Shown piece by piece: positions 55,091-64,000 of a stretch of 64,000 nt of DNA; positions within the stretch are counted from its first letter, which is position 1; each line of letters starts with the position of its first letter. The position numbers were made by a program, and so were the translations under genes. The notes below the pieces were generated by a model. The model did no database searches, was not told the origin of the DNA, and saw only the letters and a list, made by a program, of their open reading frames with translations. The stretch covers positions 38,699,859 to 38,763,858 of the forward strand of contig OX155950.1 of NCBI GenBank assembly GCA_944548615.1, written 5' to 3'. The DNA comes from Micropterix aruncella. Taxonomy: Eukaryota; Arthropoda; Insecta; Lepidoptera; Micropterigidae.

Positions 55091-55810
55091 AAAAAAGTTC
55101 TTTTAATTGATACTAAACATGAGGCTTTCTATCTTTTTTTTTTTTGTTTAGGTCCCTAAAAGTGTTTAGGTGTTTTATTTGGTCTGTTTAGGTCCCTAAA
55201 AGGTCATATGAGATTCTTCTTCTCTCACCATCTAAATAAAATCTACCAATTGATCAAACAAAATATTTTCTTTGTTATTTTTATATTAGATACGTACACT
55301 TTTGTCCTCGGAAAAATCTCCGCTACGGCCATATCGCTTGATTGGTGCCCGAAAGTCTTCATTTAAGCCTCGCTATCTCGGGTATCTCGCATGACATCAA
55401 TATTCGCGCAGCGGCAGCCATCTGCATGGTAATGTAAATATGGGGAAAGATAATATAGTGGGAAGTTTTCTGTTCCTTCATCTGTTATTCTGTCCGCTTT
55501 TCGCAATGGTAGGGCGCGTCTCAAGATGTTTGTTATTCATGTGAATTTCGCCCACAGATAAGGGTGTGAAATCTGACAGATTTATACCGAGAGATAGCAT
55601 TGAATAAGAACTTTGCATTGTTTAGCAAATTCGAAATATCTTAATAGAGTATATAAATCCAATATCATGTAATGTTGACCTTAGTTTCTTTATTTGGGCG
55701 GATATTTAGCTTCAGGATTTTTAACAGGAAAATGTGCAATCGGTTTGATATAAAGTGGATTTGGTATCTACGTTTGTTTGTTTGATTGAAAATTTCTATA
55801 GCAAACACAA
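55091..55810. other. Non-coding stretch
   Basis: TGTTTAGGTCCCTAAAAG occurs twice (55,145 and 55,185). No gene recognised. Confidence 0.4.
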
Positions 55811-56322
55811 TGGGCTCGATTGCATTTCTTCGTGAACTAAAATCGGAAATTAGTTCGTGGGAACGAGACAGAGCAACACGCTACAGCGAAATGTGAAATG
55901 AACGGTTTTCATTTTTCGCATTAAAAGTACCCACCAAAGATAAAGCATTTTAATCTAACACCGCACGAAATGTGTTCAAATTTATTCGGACGAGTATAAG
56001 ATCGACAGGTAGTTTTTATAGACGACCGTTCATTTCATATTCCGCTCTAACGTATTGCTCTATCTAATAGTAGTAGTAGTTTAATAGAATAACTTTATTG
56101 TGCTATAAAAACATTACTTAATTAATATTACAATGGTTTTATAGGGAAAGACAATTTTTACACAAATGGTGGACTTATCGCTATAGCGATATCTTACATT
56201 CAACCATTTATCGCTATAGCGATATCTTACATTCAACCATTTATGGATATAGCGATATCTTAGTATCTCGTTCGCTTAAACTAATTTAAGTTTAAGTTTA
56301 CAAAGAAACGCAATCGGGCCCA
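55811..56322. mobile_element. Fold-back MITE, copy C, with nested insertion
   Basis: Left arm starts TGGGCTCGATTGCATTTC and right arm ends GAAACGCAATCGGGCCCA, matching copies A and B. The right arm is interrupted after CTCTATCT at 56,065; the arm resumes with CTCGTTCGC at 56,267. Removing the insert leaves an element of the family's usual size of about 315 bp. Confidence 0.85.
56066..56263 (-). repeat. LINE 3' end, copy 2, with 33-bp triplication
   Basis: Minus strand: AAATGGTTGAATGTAAGATA, an ATCGCTATAGCGAT palindrome and AGCACAATAAAGTTATTCTA, as in 35,690-35,835, then an (ACT)n-type tail. The 33-base unit with the palindrome occurs two to three times here and once in the other copy. TATCT at both junctions may be the target duplication. 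Confidence 0.75.
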
Positions 56323-56723
56323 ATGTATTACAACATGGTGGGTACCAATTGGCAATATCTTACGATTTAACCACCAGGGTAGTAATGATTAAATGTTTAT
56401 GTTGGAAAATTTATATATATCAAGTGTAATTTTCCTAAAGTAGCTGTCATAATATAGGCATGTAATTACATAATAAACATAATAAATAAAATAAACAAAA
56501 GAAAAGAATAACATAATAATATGTCCATATCTAATAAATATCGAAGAAAGGAACAGGATATAAAGAAAGGACGTGGGGAGGGGTAAATGTAACCTAATAG
56601 ATTTTTAAACCCTATCAAATCTCAGGGTCAAAGGCACAGATTTCCATATTCGGGTCGCCTGTACTGCAAATGACTGCAATGGACATAAATGTTGATGAAT
56701 GCTGACTTCAACTTTACCCTATT
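56323..56723. other. AT-rich non-coding stretch
   Basis: Nothing recognised. Confidence 0.35.
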
Positions 56724-56853
56724 TGGGAGCTAATGAGACTTGTCGCAGTTTGGCCACTAAGACCCAGTTGTATAGGGTCGGTCAAATGCACGGGTCAACA
56801 CCCATCCGGCGGACTCCACGTAGAAGTGCGAGCCAGGGTAGTACGCTGACCTG
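56724..56853 (-). repeat. GC-rich retroposon family, 5'-truncated copy
   Basis: Starts on the + strand with GGGAGCTAATGAGAC, the family's constant end, and follows CACGGGTCAACACCCATCCG to GTACGCTGACCTG. Only the last 130 bases of the RNA orientation are present. Confidence 0.8.
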
Positions 56854-56984
56854 GCTCGGAAGAAATTGTCTGAATTGGAAGAAAAAGTCTGAATTGGAAG
56901 AAATTGAAATCATACGAAATACGGCTCGCGAGGAACCCAAAAAGGCTTCAAAGCGGCATCCAGAGAGGTAACAGGAGCGCCGAA

Positions 56985-57262
56985 GAAAGTTCGCTCATCA
57001 CCACTGCTTCTGCATGACAACATAAAGCCACAGATTTCACAGCAAACAGTCGCAAAGTTGCAGGATTTGCGACTGGAGACACATGGTCAACCACCGTACT
57101 TGCCAGACTTTGCTGGAATATAGTTTTTTTTTCAGAATTTAGATAACTTTTTAAAAGGGAAAAATCGACTTTGAGGAGTCTGTGAAAAACACCTTCAAAG
57201 CATTCATTAATTGTCCACTAGAATTTTACAGTAGAGGAATTAAGCAACTCTCATTAAAATGA
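56985..57262 (+). pseudogene. Mariner transposase C-terminal relic
   Basis: LLLHDNIKPQISQQTVAKLQ contains the HDN block of mariners (catalytic Asp), followed by GQPPYLPDFAGI (a form of HPPYSPDLAP), FFQNLDNFLKGK and, with a frameshift, ESVKNTFKAFINCPLEFYSR. This is the second half of a DD34D mariner DDE domain. The third Asp region (SPDLAPSDYH) is partly lost: DF replaces DL and a stop follows. Broken by stops at several places. It is directly followed by a LINE fragment. Confidence 0.8.
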
Positions 57263-57297
57263 CGAATCTGCATATATAGGTAATAGGAGTCAATATT

Positions 57298-58150
57298 GTG
57301 GCCATTTGTGAATGGTGTGCGCTTATGGGTCTACTAGTCATCCCTTTGAAATCCCAGGCTATACTCACTGGAGGTCGTAAGCTGCTCTCCAGAGTAAACG
57401 TAAAGTCCCTTTCGCCTTTAAAACTGAGCCATATCGCCATACCCTTGTCGCAAAGAGTGAAAAATCTTGGTCTTATTGTCGATGAAAATTTCTCCGGGCA
57501 ACCACACGTGAACGAGGTAAGTCGGAAAATATTTGCTAGTTTTCACCCCCTGCAAACGCAGATGTGGCTTATCTCGATTTATCAGAAAAACTACTCAAGA
57601 AACTTGAACGTTTGCAAAATTTATGCATTTGATTCATCTTCGGTCTACGTAAGTATGATCACGTGTTCGAATATAGGGCACGGTTAAATTGGTTGCCAGT
57701 TCGCCAAAAGAGAAACGTTCTTATACTTGCTCTCCTCTATCGTATACTCTCCCAATCAACACCATCCTATCTCCAAGAGCCTTTGAACCATTAAGTTCCC
57801 ACGGTCTCGTACTACGGTCAGCCTCTGACAGATACTAAAAATTCCGTGTCATAATACTGATTTTTATTCCTACTCTTTTTGTGTCCATGGTGCGAGACTC
57901 TAGAACGATATCCCGGCAAATATACGAAACTCGCCTTTTTTACTATTATTTAAGACTCACCAAGACTTTCTCTCCTCTTTATTTCCATAATGCGCGCATG
58001 TACCACTGTGATTAGGTTAGTTGTATGACATTGCCATGTGGCAATAAGCTCGCCTTTTTTTACATTATTCATTGCAAATTAAGAGTATATGCAATGATTA
58101 TTATTATTATTAGATTGAAAGATTATTAGTATTATTAATATTTCTATTAT
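57298..58150 (+). pseudogene. LINE ORF2 C-terminal part with 3' UTR
   Basis: IPLKSQAILTGGRKLLSRVN then IPLSQRVKNLGLIVDENFSG and QPHVNEVSRKIFASFH are the RT palm end and thumb of a common insect CR1/Jockey-like LINE (usual NP-KSQ, VKNLG-I-D, W-PH). After 57,600 the frame is broken, but KYDHVFEYRARLNWLPVRQK can be pieced together in different frames around 57,650-57,710, and SHGLVLRSASD near 57,790. The UTR ends near 58,140 with an (ATT)n-type tail. Only the 3' third is kept. Confidence 0.75.
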
Positions 58151-58842
58151 TTTATTTTTATTTTTCATGCAAAGGTTTTGGCCATACATTTCTTTATAGA
58201 ACGGCAACTTCATAGGTAAGGACGCAATATAATAAAAAATCTTTTTTTATGTTGCATGTGGATGGTTAGGATCGGAAAAGGTAGAATCTTTGGAAAAGCG
58301 ATTGTTGTTCGCACATTGAAATATATTTTAAAGTTGCCACGTCGTTTGACAGCCCTAACTTCAGGGATTCTCATTTTTCGGTTGTCGATATCACAATTCT
58401 GGACTTGGTGTCGCTCAATGGTACGCTACGTATTTCATTTATTTGTTTTCTCATTCGTCTTCACCTATTTACTATATTCATAGACAGGACAAACGCGTCG
58501 ATGATTAGACACATATTTTTTATTGCGCCAGGGCCAAAGGACTGACAATTCATATACCTGGGTACGGGTGCGATTATAGAAACAGATACTGGTGATTCGT
58601 TGTACTGTCACTCGCGACTTTAATACATACCAAGCAATCAATTTTTTAATGAATTTAGTAAAAAAATAATTTTTGATCCTGTTTTTGATTGACCAATAAA
58701 CTGGAGTCAAACGACAGCTTTAATTATAGCAATTAGCCCGTTATAAAAAGTTATATTTTCAGGATATTAACACATGGAGTTCTAAAAACGCGTAATCAAC
58801 AAATTTGTAATTTGGCACTACCGAAATATTTCGTATATATTT
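58151..58842. other. AT-rich non-coding stretch
   Basis: No recognised element or gene. Confidence 0.35.
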
Positions 58843-58854
58843 TAAACTGACCAT

Positions 58855-59329
58855 TTTTTATTTTTTTATTATTTGTTTTATTATTTATCTTTTCTAATGT
58901 CTTTATGAGCCTTGTAATACTGCGACCATTGCTGATCTATTATGTTCGCCCTCTGCTATAATTATGCGCTAAGCCTGGTGTCATTTAAGAACCGCAACAG
59001 GCTTTTGGCGCCAGATTGTTTTACCTTCTCAGGTTGGAGGTAATGACCACCCAAGTGAGTGTATCTTTTACGCATCAGCGGGCCACACTCTCACATGAGG
59101 TGCAGGGGAGTTTCCTCTGCCCCTTGGCAGAACCTGCACATTTTCATGTCCCGGAGCTTGAGGTTGTACGTATGTTTGTTCAGGCCACAATGCCCCGTGA
59201 GCGCCCTCACCAGTATTCGTAGATTGTTTCTATTTAGCGATAAGGCCTCACGGGTAGTCTTACGGTCGTAAGCCTCAATTAGCGCTTTGGAATAATTCAA
59301 CCCTGGCGTGTTGTTTCAGTGGTTGACGG
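58855..59329 (-). mobile_element. 5'-truncated R1/I-like LINE, uninterrupted copy
   Basis: Minus strand: LSLNRNNLRILVRALTGHCG, LNKHTYNLKLRD and CRFCQGAEETPLHLM then a stop, matching the + strand copy at 50,020. The UTR runs through the single GGTTCTTAAATGACAC where the other copy carries piggyBac, to an A-rich tail at about 58,855. TAAACTGAC-(C/T)-AT flanks it at 58,843-58,854 and 59,330-59,341, a 12-base target duplication with one difference. Confidence 0.85.
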
Positions 59330-59341
59330 TAAACTGACTAT

Positions 59342-61500
59342 AGTGCCATTAGAATTATGATATTTTATCGCCGATGACTGAACGGTACTGTTACTGCAAA
59401 ATACTGAAGTAAAAATGCACCAAGAATGAAGCAATCAGCTGTCATATACCTATTTTTTCGATCATAAGATAATTAAAGCAATAAATCAAATTGCAAATAT
59501 CAAATTACAGATACCCCAAGTCTCATTGTCCCACTGACCTGACCTTACGTAACTATGGTGTGTAAAATTTCTTTTCCTCTTGGTTTTAGATGATTCTAAA
59601 ACCACTAAGCAAACTCAGAAATCCTGCAATGACGTCTTGAATCGAGCAAGTGAATAATTAGATCGGTCGTACTGCAATCGTAACGAAAAAGTCGCCGTAA
59701 GCATTCCTGGATTGAAGCCAAATGAAATGAAAGCAAAATAAATAAAGGCAAGTAGAATCTCGTGATAAATTATATTCTCCGACGAGTAATAGTACAAAAA
59801 AGACAAAGATAGAGTTTAAGATAACAAAGTTTAATCAAATGCCGAACCGTCGAAAAAATATAATAAATCCTTGAAATAAATTATTTTCAGAAATAACTAG
59901 TTTGAGTAGGGGATAGATCCAGATGAAGATTGCTTTATCTTATTAAATGAGCTGCCAGTTTTAAGAGCAATTGCCTGCATGAATACAAAAATGTTTGTTT
60001 AAAAGAACATTGCTTGTATTTCGCATTGCCAAGAAGAAAGTTGTTATAATTAATAAGTACAATAAATCTTTTTATTTTCAAGAAAAAAGGCGTGCGGCGG
60101 TATTGTTTGGCGGCAATATCTATCAGCTAAAATATAAACTGAAAACTAGAAAAAAATATAATAACAGATGAAAACTTATTATTAAAATTAAATAAAGACG
60201 CAAAGGAAAGGAAGTAGACGATGGAAGGAAAGGTATCCGAGATCGAGAGGGGGGAAGTAGAGAGCTGGTTATGATATTGTTTTAGGTGTACGTGATCCTT
60301 GAGCCTGGCCTTGAATGTGATGCCGGGGGCTGTTCTGTTATTATTTGTTAAAGCATTCTAGGGCTGTGAAGTTTCCACGGAGAAGCATTATGAGACTTAA
60401 ACCATTACAATATATTTTTATGCCATTTTCTATGCAGCTTGAAAATATTGAGGAATTTCACAAATTATTTTAGCAATGAGAACCTGACTGACTAATGTCG
60501 AAATGACAGAATATTTCCCCAAATCCAAAACTTGTAATAGGTATTATTTTCTAAAGATGCCTTGCAATAGTTTTTGAACGTATTCTACTGATTGTTAATC
60601 TGAATAATCTCCTGATAAAGAGGGTAGTTTTTAAAACATATGATTGTCATAAGTCTGGCAGATGGAATGCATCTGCCAGAGTTATGACGTTAAATATCAT
60701 TTTGAACATGATTCCACTTGTATTTAGATAAAATAATCATGTAATATTTATTAGCAAGGTTACTACTAATCAAACTACTTAAGAATGTTTTCCAGTACAC
60801 TCTATTGTGTCCCTGTAAAATAAAAAAAAGTCAATCATTCCTCTTCGAAATTACCAATTTACTAAAAGAAATCGTGGCCTCAACGTAGCGTACATTGTTA
60901 TTAAGAAGTGCTTTTGATGAATTAAACATGTAAAATTTTACACTTAAAAATAACTAAAGCTTTTAAGCGCACTCAATGTATGAAACACTCTTGGCAATCG
61001 CTGCTACAGCTTTAGCTATTGCTGCTTCAGCTTTGGTTATCTTCTGGTTATATTAGCATACTCACGGAGCAGACAGAAATTATCATAAATGAGGATCCCA
61101 AAGTCATTTCAGTGAAAAGTTTAGTTAAACCAATATCATTGGCTATCTATTCACTTGCGTCGGCAAGCATAAATTAAGGAATTTTCAGCATTCAAAGGGC
61201 AGAGCATAACATGAAAATTAATAATAATTCGTAATTTATATTCCGTTAAAATTAAATGAATTGGTTTTATAATAGTATGTCTCTATAATAAATTTATTAT
61301 GCAATCTGGATTATAAAAGAAAAGGTTGCCCTATCATGCAGGACTGTATTAAAACGTTGATTAACCCATTGTATGCCGAGGCTTTGCACCAGACTACAAA
61401 AGGGAGCCACCATACAAATTTTCTACTACGCAATATTTCGTATTTGGCGGGGAAACTATGAGAGATATGTTTTAAAATATATCATAGCGTTTAGTGTACA
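59342..61500. other. AT-rich non-coding stretch with one hairpin
   Basis: No supported gene. Bases 60,646-60,664 and 60,670-60,688 (GTCATAAGTCTGGCAGATG and its complement with one mismatch) form a tight hairpin with a five-base loop. A weak LINE-like peptide near 60,250-60,400 on the minus strand was not convincing. Confidence 0.4.
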
Positions 61501-61822
61501 AATTTCAGCTTAATGAAATGAAGCGGTTGGGAGCTATCGTGGAGGAATACACACACAGACACACAGACGTGCGTTTACAATACTTTCCTTCCGCATGAAA
61601 GTATTTGATATGGTCTTTGCAAAAGGTTTTTGGTTATTGTTTCATAAGCCCTCAGCTAAAGATAGCAATAGATATAAACCTCTTAATATATTTTTATATT
61701 TTCCTCTTTTCTACTTCCAATATCTCCATCAACATTACGTCGCAGGCTTAGAAGCAAAAACTATCGTGATATGTGCCTGTATGATATTTCTGAAAATCGA
61801 GGGGCCAATCTATATCACATTA
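61501..61822 (+). repeat. 322-bp duplicated segment, unit 1
   Basis: Matches 63,627-63,950 at roughly 94-95%, from AATTTCAGCT through ACACACAGACACACAGACG and TATTTGATATGGTCTTTGC to CTATATCACATTA. Flanks differ. It opens with the dispersed CAGCTCAAT-type motif. The frame inside is not conserved as a protein of any family. Confidence 0.85.
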
Positions 61823-62108
61823 ATTGCTGAATAGGCTTTTGTCCTTTCCTCTATTAGCCTTCTCAGACATTACGGCGTTTCTCTTTTCGGCATTCGTTTA
61901 CTAAGAATTATTATGTTATATTTTATCGAGTTACATTTATCAATAGATATATAATATGCTTTCTCATACAGATATATTCTCTGTCATTTAAGGTACGAGT
62001 ATGATGTACATGCTCTTGTCTTGTTCGAAATGTAAGTGTTTTCAGAGGTTTTGTTGTGTTGAAGATACGATTTTCTATATTTTTTTTGTAAAAGATACGT
62101 TTTCCTGC

Positions 62109-62270
62109 AGAAGGTTGACTCCTAGGGGAAACTAGCCCTAAGGCCAGAGGTCTGCCCGGGCTCGCACTTCATGCGTGGAGGCCGCCGGATGGGTGTTGAC
62201 CCGTGAGTGTGACCAACCCTGAACAGAATGAGTCTTCGTGGCCAACTCAGCAAAGGCCCATTAGCTCCCA
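62109..62270 (+). repeat. GC-rich retroposon family, 5'-truncated copy
   Basis: Starts within the family at AGAAGGTTGACTCCTAGG and ends at the constant 3' end GGCCCATTAGCTCCCA. About 160 bases. Confidence 0.85.
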
Positions 62271-62334
62271 CTTGCGTTCACCAGATCAGCATGGGTGGGT
62301 GCAGAGGATGAGGGGTCCGACACTTTGCTCCATT

Positions 62335-62442
62335 ATGACATCTGGCCCTTGTATTTGAATGAAAGCAGATACACTTATCCTACGCAACGTTGAGTGGGAT
62401 AAGTATGCCTACTTCCATCTTAATTCAAGGGCCAGATGTCAT
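62335..62442. repeat. 108-nt hairpin
   Basis: Arms of about 46 bases, beginning ATGACATCTGGCCCTTG and ending with its exact complement, with a looser middle and a second paired block CTTATCC/GGATAAG around a 16-base loop. It lies 65 bases after a GC-rich retroposon copy. Confidence 0.8.
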
Positions 62443-63626
62443 CATGCGTAGCGTACGTTGCGTACGTAGAATCAGAGTGGCAGACCCTTTACAGTATGCT
62501 ATCCCATGCGTAAGACCAGTGTGTTTCTAGAACTTACGTTTGCAACGCGTCAGACACAATAGAACGTCGGTGCGCGCACAGAGAAAAACATGCGAAAGTA
62601 CATAAAGAATCTTCCTTCATAGTATTCCAAATTCAACATCAATGTATTGTATTCTCCAAATTTTCTCTTTGTATATTTACCTCATGAATCCAATATCTGC
62701 TCGTCTAAACTTTTATGGTTTTTGTAATGCAGACTTAATTAATAAAAATTAAAAAATTCAGTGACTCGACCTCATACTCAGTCTCAGAATCAGAATACAT
62801 ATTGTAAAGCGGTTGTACACAATACAAATGCAACTTCTGAGAAGAGAAAGCAGTTTCTAATGCCATATATTCTTTGCATACTTGCGGGAAAGGTGGCAGA
62901 AGTGTGCATACCAGCATGGGAGCGTTGCATCGTAAAGATTGAGTACGTAGTCTCAGTCTGTCCGTACCCTAAACTTTATAGTGGCTAATCCCACTCTTTA
63001 GGGCGAGCCCCCCTCCGCACCTCCTCCCTCCCTCCCTCCTCTCTCCTGTCCCGACATCAATGTTCAATTTAAATTGAGGGAATTCGCATGCAGCAAATGC
63101 GACCGTTCGTTTACATGGTCGGAAGTTTAAAAACACATTATAATTGTATACAAATTGCATAAATTCTCATGTGTAGTATGCGGACAAATAATATGAGAAT
63201 ACAGAAATTTTAATGCAACAATTTTATAAAAAAAATAGACCTATGGACTTTGTTAATACGAAGACAAAGAAATATTCATGTAGAGAATACAATACACGAG
63301 AAACGTTTTTAGAAAGAAAATCAATTGAAAATCCACATATATGTAGACTAACTCCCTCCCTCTCACCCTCCATGCTCTCCCTTCCTTTATACCACTCTTT
63401 TTCATACCTGTCTTATCTTCCTTGATACCCTTCTCTCTCCCTCTCTCCCTCCCTCATATCACATTTTACAATGTGGTTTTGGCCCTATGACGCATCTGTG
63501 TACTGAATTGCAAGTCTCTAAGTCCAACAGTTCGAGATTAAAGTATGACTACCGCGCCCTCTGGTTAACCGATTTCAACAATAATCTGTTTAACATTTGC
63601 CAAGACCAAATGATGCCTGCGTGCCA
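62443..63626. other. Non-coding stretch with C/T-rich runs
   Basis: Polypyrimidine runs at 63,010-63,050 and 63,350-63,460. CGTACGTTGCGTACG at 62,453-62,467 is a short palindromic word. No gene seen. Confidence 0.4.
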
Positions 63627-63950
63627 AATTTCAGCTCAATGTAATGAAGCTATTGGGAGCTATCGTGGAGGAATACACACACACAGACACACAGACGTGC
63701 GTTCACAATACTTTCCTTCCGCATGAAAGTATTTGACATGGTCTTTGCAAAAGGTTTTTGGTTATTGTTTCATAAGCCCTCAGCTAAAGATGGCAATAGA
63801 TTTGAACCTCTTAATATATTTTTATATTTTCCTCTTTTCTACTTCCAATATCTCCATCAATATTACGTCTTGGGCTTAGAAGCAAAAACTATCGTAATAT
63901 GTGCCTCTATGATATTTCTGAAAATCGAGGGGCCAATCTATATCACATTA
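63627..63950 (+). repeat. 322-bp duplicated segment, unit 2
   Basis: Second copy of 61,501-61,822, same orientation, 2,126 bases downstream. It is followed by a (TTTA)n run at 63,950-63,977. Confidence 0.85.
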
Positions 63951-64000
63951 TTTTATTTATTTATTTATTTATTTATAACGTACAAGAACAAAAAAATACA

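Noticed and set aside
57990..58060. Third tRNA-SINE copy, from TGACATTGCCATGTGGCAAT
   Set aside because: Only this short word resembles the SINE body; the region continues a LINE 3' UTR.
60250..60400. LINE C-terminal peptide on the minus strand (TFKARLKDHVHLKQYHN)
   Set aside because: One short weak match without flanking motifs or tail.

Overview
The window is AT-rich animal DNA, most likely from an insect and probably a moth or butterfly (Lepidoptera). The pointers are mariner-like, Tc1-like and piggyBac-like transposase fragments, CR1/Jockey-, RTE- and R1/I-like LINE fragments, a tRNA-derived SINE, and repeat ends of the kind common in Lepidoptera (for example near 35,385-35,411). The species was not determined. 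No host protein-coding gene could be recognised; almost every supportable coding signal belongs to a mobile element. One 200-base assembly gap lies at 3,274-3,473.

Layout. 1-14 kb: dispersed repeats, including a copy of an unrecognised GC-rich retroposon family, a 220-bp tandem duplication, a fold-back element, a tRNA-SINE, LINE scraps, a 460-bp TA tract and two copies of a fold-back MITE. 14-21 kb: another GC-rich retroposon, twin 113-bp repeats, the 5' part of an RTE-like LINE and a deleted mariner. 21.5-26.3 kb: the largest coding feature, a CR1/Jockey-type LINE with an uninterrupted 987-codon endonuclease/reverse-transcriptase ORF, apparently lodged inside a mariner-like transposon whose terminal repeats and TA target duplication lie at 21,464 and 26,311. 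28-33 kb: a Tc1 relic, a GC-rich retroposon with an exact 15-bp target duplication, a second SINE, a 1.5-kb LINE copy with a nearly open RT frame, and another GC-rich retroposon. 35-46 kb: LINE 3' ends, hairpins, G/C-rich repeats and a degenerate array with a period of about 165-171 bp. 47-49 kb: a mariner-like transposase split by a LINE 3' end. 49.9-53 kb: a 5'-truncated LINE with its own target duplication, split by a 2.4-kb piggyBac-like element at a TTAA site; the second copy of this LINE at 58.9-59.3 kb gives the empty-site sequence. 54.9 kb: a 5S-rRNA-derived SINE. 55.8-59.3 kb: a third MITE with a nested LINE tail, a mariner relic and two LINE relics. 61.5-64 kb: a 322-bp duplication, another GC-rich retroposon and a hairpin.

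The elements do not form a pathway; they are layers of successive insertions whose order can often be read from target-site duplications. The autonomous LINEs are the plausible source of reverse transcriptase for the SINEs and for the GC-rich retroposons. The most promising undescribed item is the GC-rich retroposon family: six copies, one fixed end, truncation always from the other end, and a perfect 15-bp duplication around one copy.
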